Shown piece after piece: positions 63,596 through 64,000 of a stretch of DNA of 64,000 nucleotides. Within the stretch, counting starts at the first letter, position 1. Each line of letters starts with the position of its first letter. Source of the stretch: Mucilaginibacter aquariorum (GTDB lineage Bacteria > Bacteroidota > Bacteroidia > Sphingobacteriales > Sphingobacteriaceae); NCBI RefSeq assembly GCF_024498135.1, contig NZ_JANHOH010000001.1:496001-560000 (forward strand), written 5' to 3'. Position numbers and translations under genes: made by a program. The notes beneath the pieces are model-generated. The model made no database searches, had not been told where the DNA came from, and saw nothing but the letters and a program-made list of their open reading frames with translations.

Positions 63596-63934
63596 ATGAC
63601 ACAGACAAACAATTTAACAACACAGCTAATCCAGCCATCTGCATTAGGTAAACGAATGTTAATAGGCGGGGGGATCGCTTTACTCGTGATCTCGGTTTTT
63701 TTGCTTGGTGTAAATCACCCTAATCCTGCCTGGGGAAAGCTATGGATGATAAGGCCGCTAATTATAACTCCGTTAGCAGGGGCAATGGGTGGTTTGTTTT
63801 TTTACTTTATGGATAAAGTGCTTAACCAAAGCGGCTGGAAAAGGGTAGTGACACTTATATTGGGCGTTATGGGATACATCATTGCATTGTGGATGGGTAC
63901 CGTTTTGGGATTGGCCGGCACGTTGTGGCACTAA
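63596..63934 (+). CDS. Small membrane protein
   Basis: A 112-residue protein with three hydrophobic segments (LIGGGIALLVISVFLLGV, IITPLAGAMGGLFFYFM, LILGVMGYIIALWMGTVLG). Similar Bacteroidota proteins are labelled potassium transporter KefB, but it is far too short to be KefB. It is preceded by operator-like dyads, and another gene starts 55 nt downstream, so the two may be a regulated pair. Confidence 0.65.
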   Translation: MTQTNNLTTQLIQPSALGKRMLIGGGIALLVISVFLLGVNHPNPAWGKLWMIRPLIITPLAGAMGGLFFYFMDKVLNQSGWKRVVTLILGVMGYIIALWMGTVLGLAGTLWH

Positions 63935-63989
63935 ACAGAATTAACAGATCAACATTAACGATTTAACAAAAAGTTTAAATTATAAACTC

Positions 63990-64000
63990 ATGAAAGACGA
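63990..64000 (+). CDS. Start of a further gene, cut by the window edge
   Basis: An ATG at 63990 followed by Lys-Asp codons, 55 nt after the membrane-protein gene. Only three codons are visible. A regulator acting on the dyads at 63473 would fit this position, but nothing in the sequence shows it. Confidence 0.3.

Overview
The window looks like chromosome from a member of the Bacteroidota, most likely family Sphingobacteriaceae (Mucilaginibacter or Pedobacter type). This is inferred from protein families and signals, not from a marker gene. Supporting signs are near-absence of Shine-Dalgarno sequences, a tRNA promoter of the Bacteroidota type (TTG, 19 nt, TAnnTTTG), a eukaryote-like type II glutamine synthetase, DUF4199, a BatA-type protein, many short lipoproteins, and several families of AT-rich intergenic inverted repeats. 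No phage, plasmid, CRISPR or transposase gene was found.

Layout. 1-8.7 kb: the tail of a PA14-domain protein, a lipoprotein, a DUF72 protein, an M28 peptidase, a 270-bp hairpin-rich repeat element, a BatA-like protein and a dihydroorotase homologue that has lost its catalytic residues. 8.7-20.9 kb: envelope and core genes (DUF4199, two lipoproteins, rseP, dxr, a GH3-like enzyme, two family-2 glycosyltransferases, a TonB C-terminal protein, mqo). 21.2-27.5 kb: type II glutamine synthetase, then a second, PuuA-like glutamine synthetase in a run with an APH-fold kinase and a HAD hydrolase. 27.5-29.8 kb: GH43 and aldose 1-epimerase. 29.8-41 kb: a large molybdenum-cofactor block. mocA and xdhC face away from moaA, moeA, moaC, a MobB-like/MobA fusion and moeB-rhodanese; moaE and moaD lie on the other strand; fdhD, a small protein and a YdeP-type molybdopterin oxidoreductase follow. 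41-50 kb: small stress, regulatory and hypothetical genes, recX and two tRNAs. 50-52 kb: a one-gene insert bounded by 62-bp direct repeats at the tRNA-Leu 3' flank. 52-58 kb: a DUF1080 / DUF6807 / Gfo-Idh-MocA sugar cluster and a rifamycin phosphotransferase. 58-64 kb: an NAD(P)-binding protein, a nitrilase / epoxide hydrolase / cupin operon, a HopJ-like protein and a small membrane protein under two operator-like dyads.

The most unusual theme is the spacers. Small AT-rich inverted-repeat elements fit almost exactly between the stop codon of one gene and the start or stop of the next. Two carry a small gene: a GxxExxY protein at 25002-25529 and an S23-type four-helix-bundle protein at 13506-13969. 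Others are cargo-free: 33922-34018, 36693-36789, 26571-26634 and 17195-17284. In several cases the neighbouring gene appears to take its start codon from the repeat: dxr TTG, moaC GTG, and the kinase ATG abutting its arm. This suggests a family of gene-carrying and solo mini-elements that colonise operon spacers without breaking the operon.
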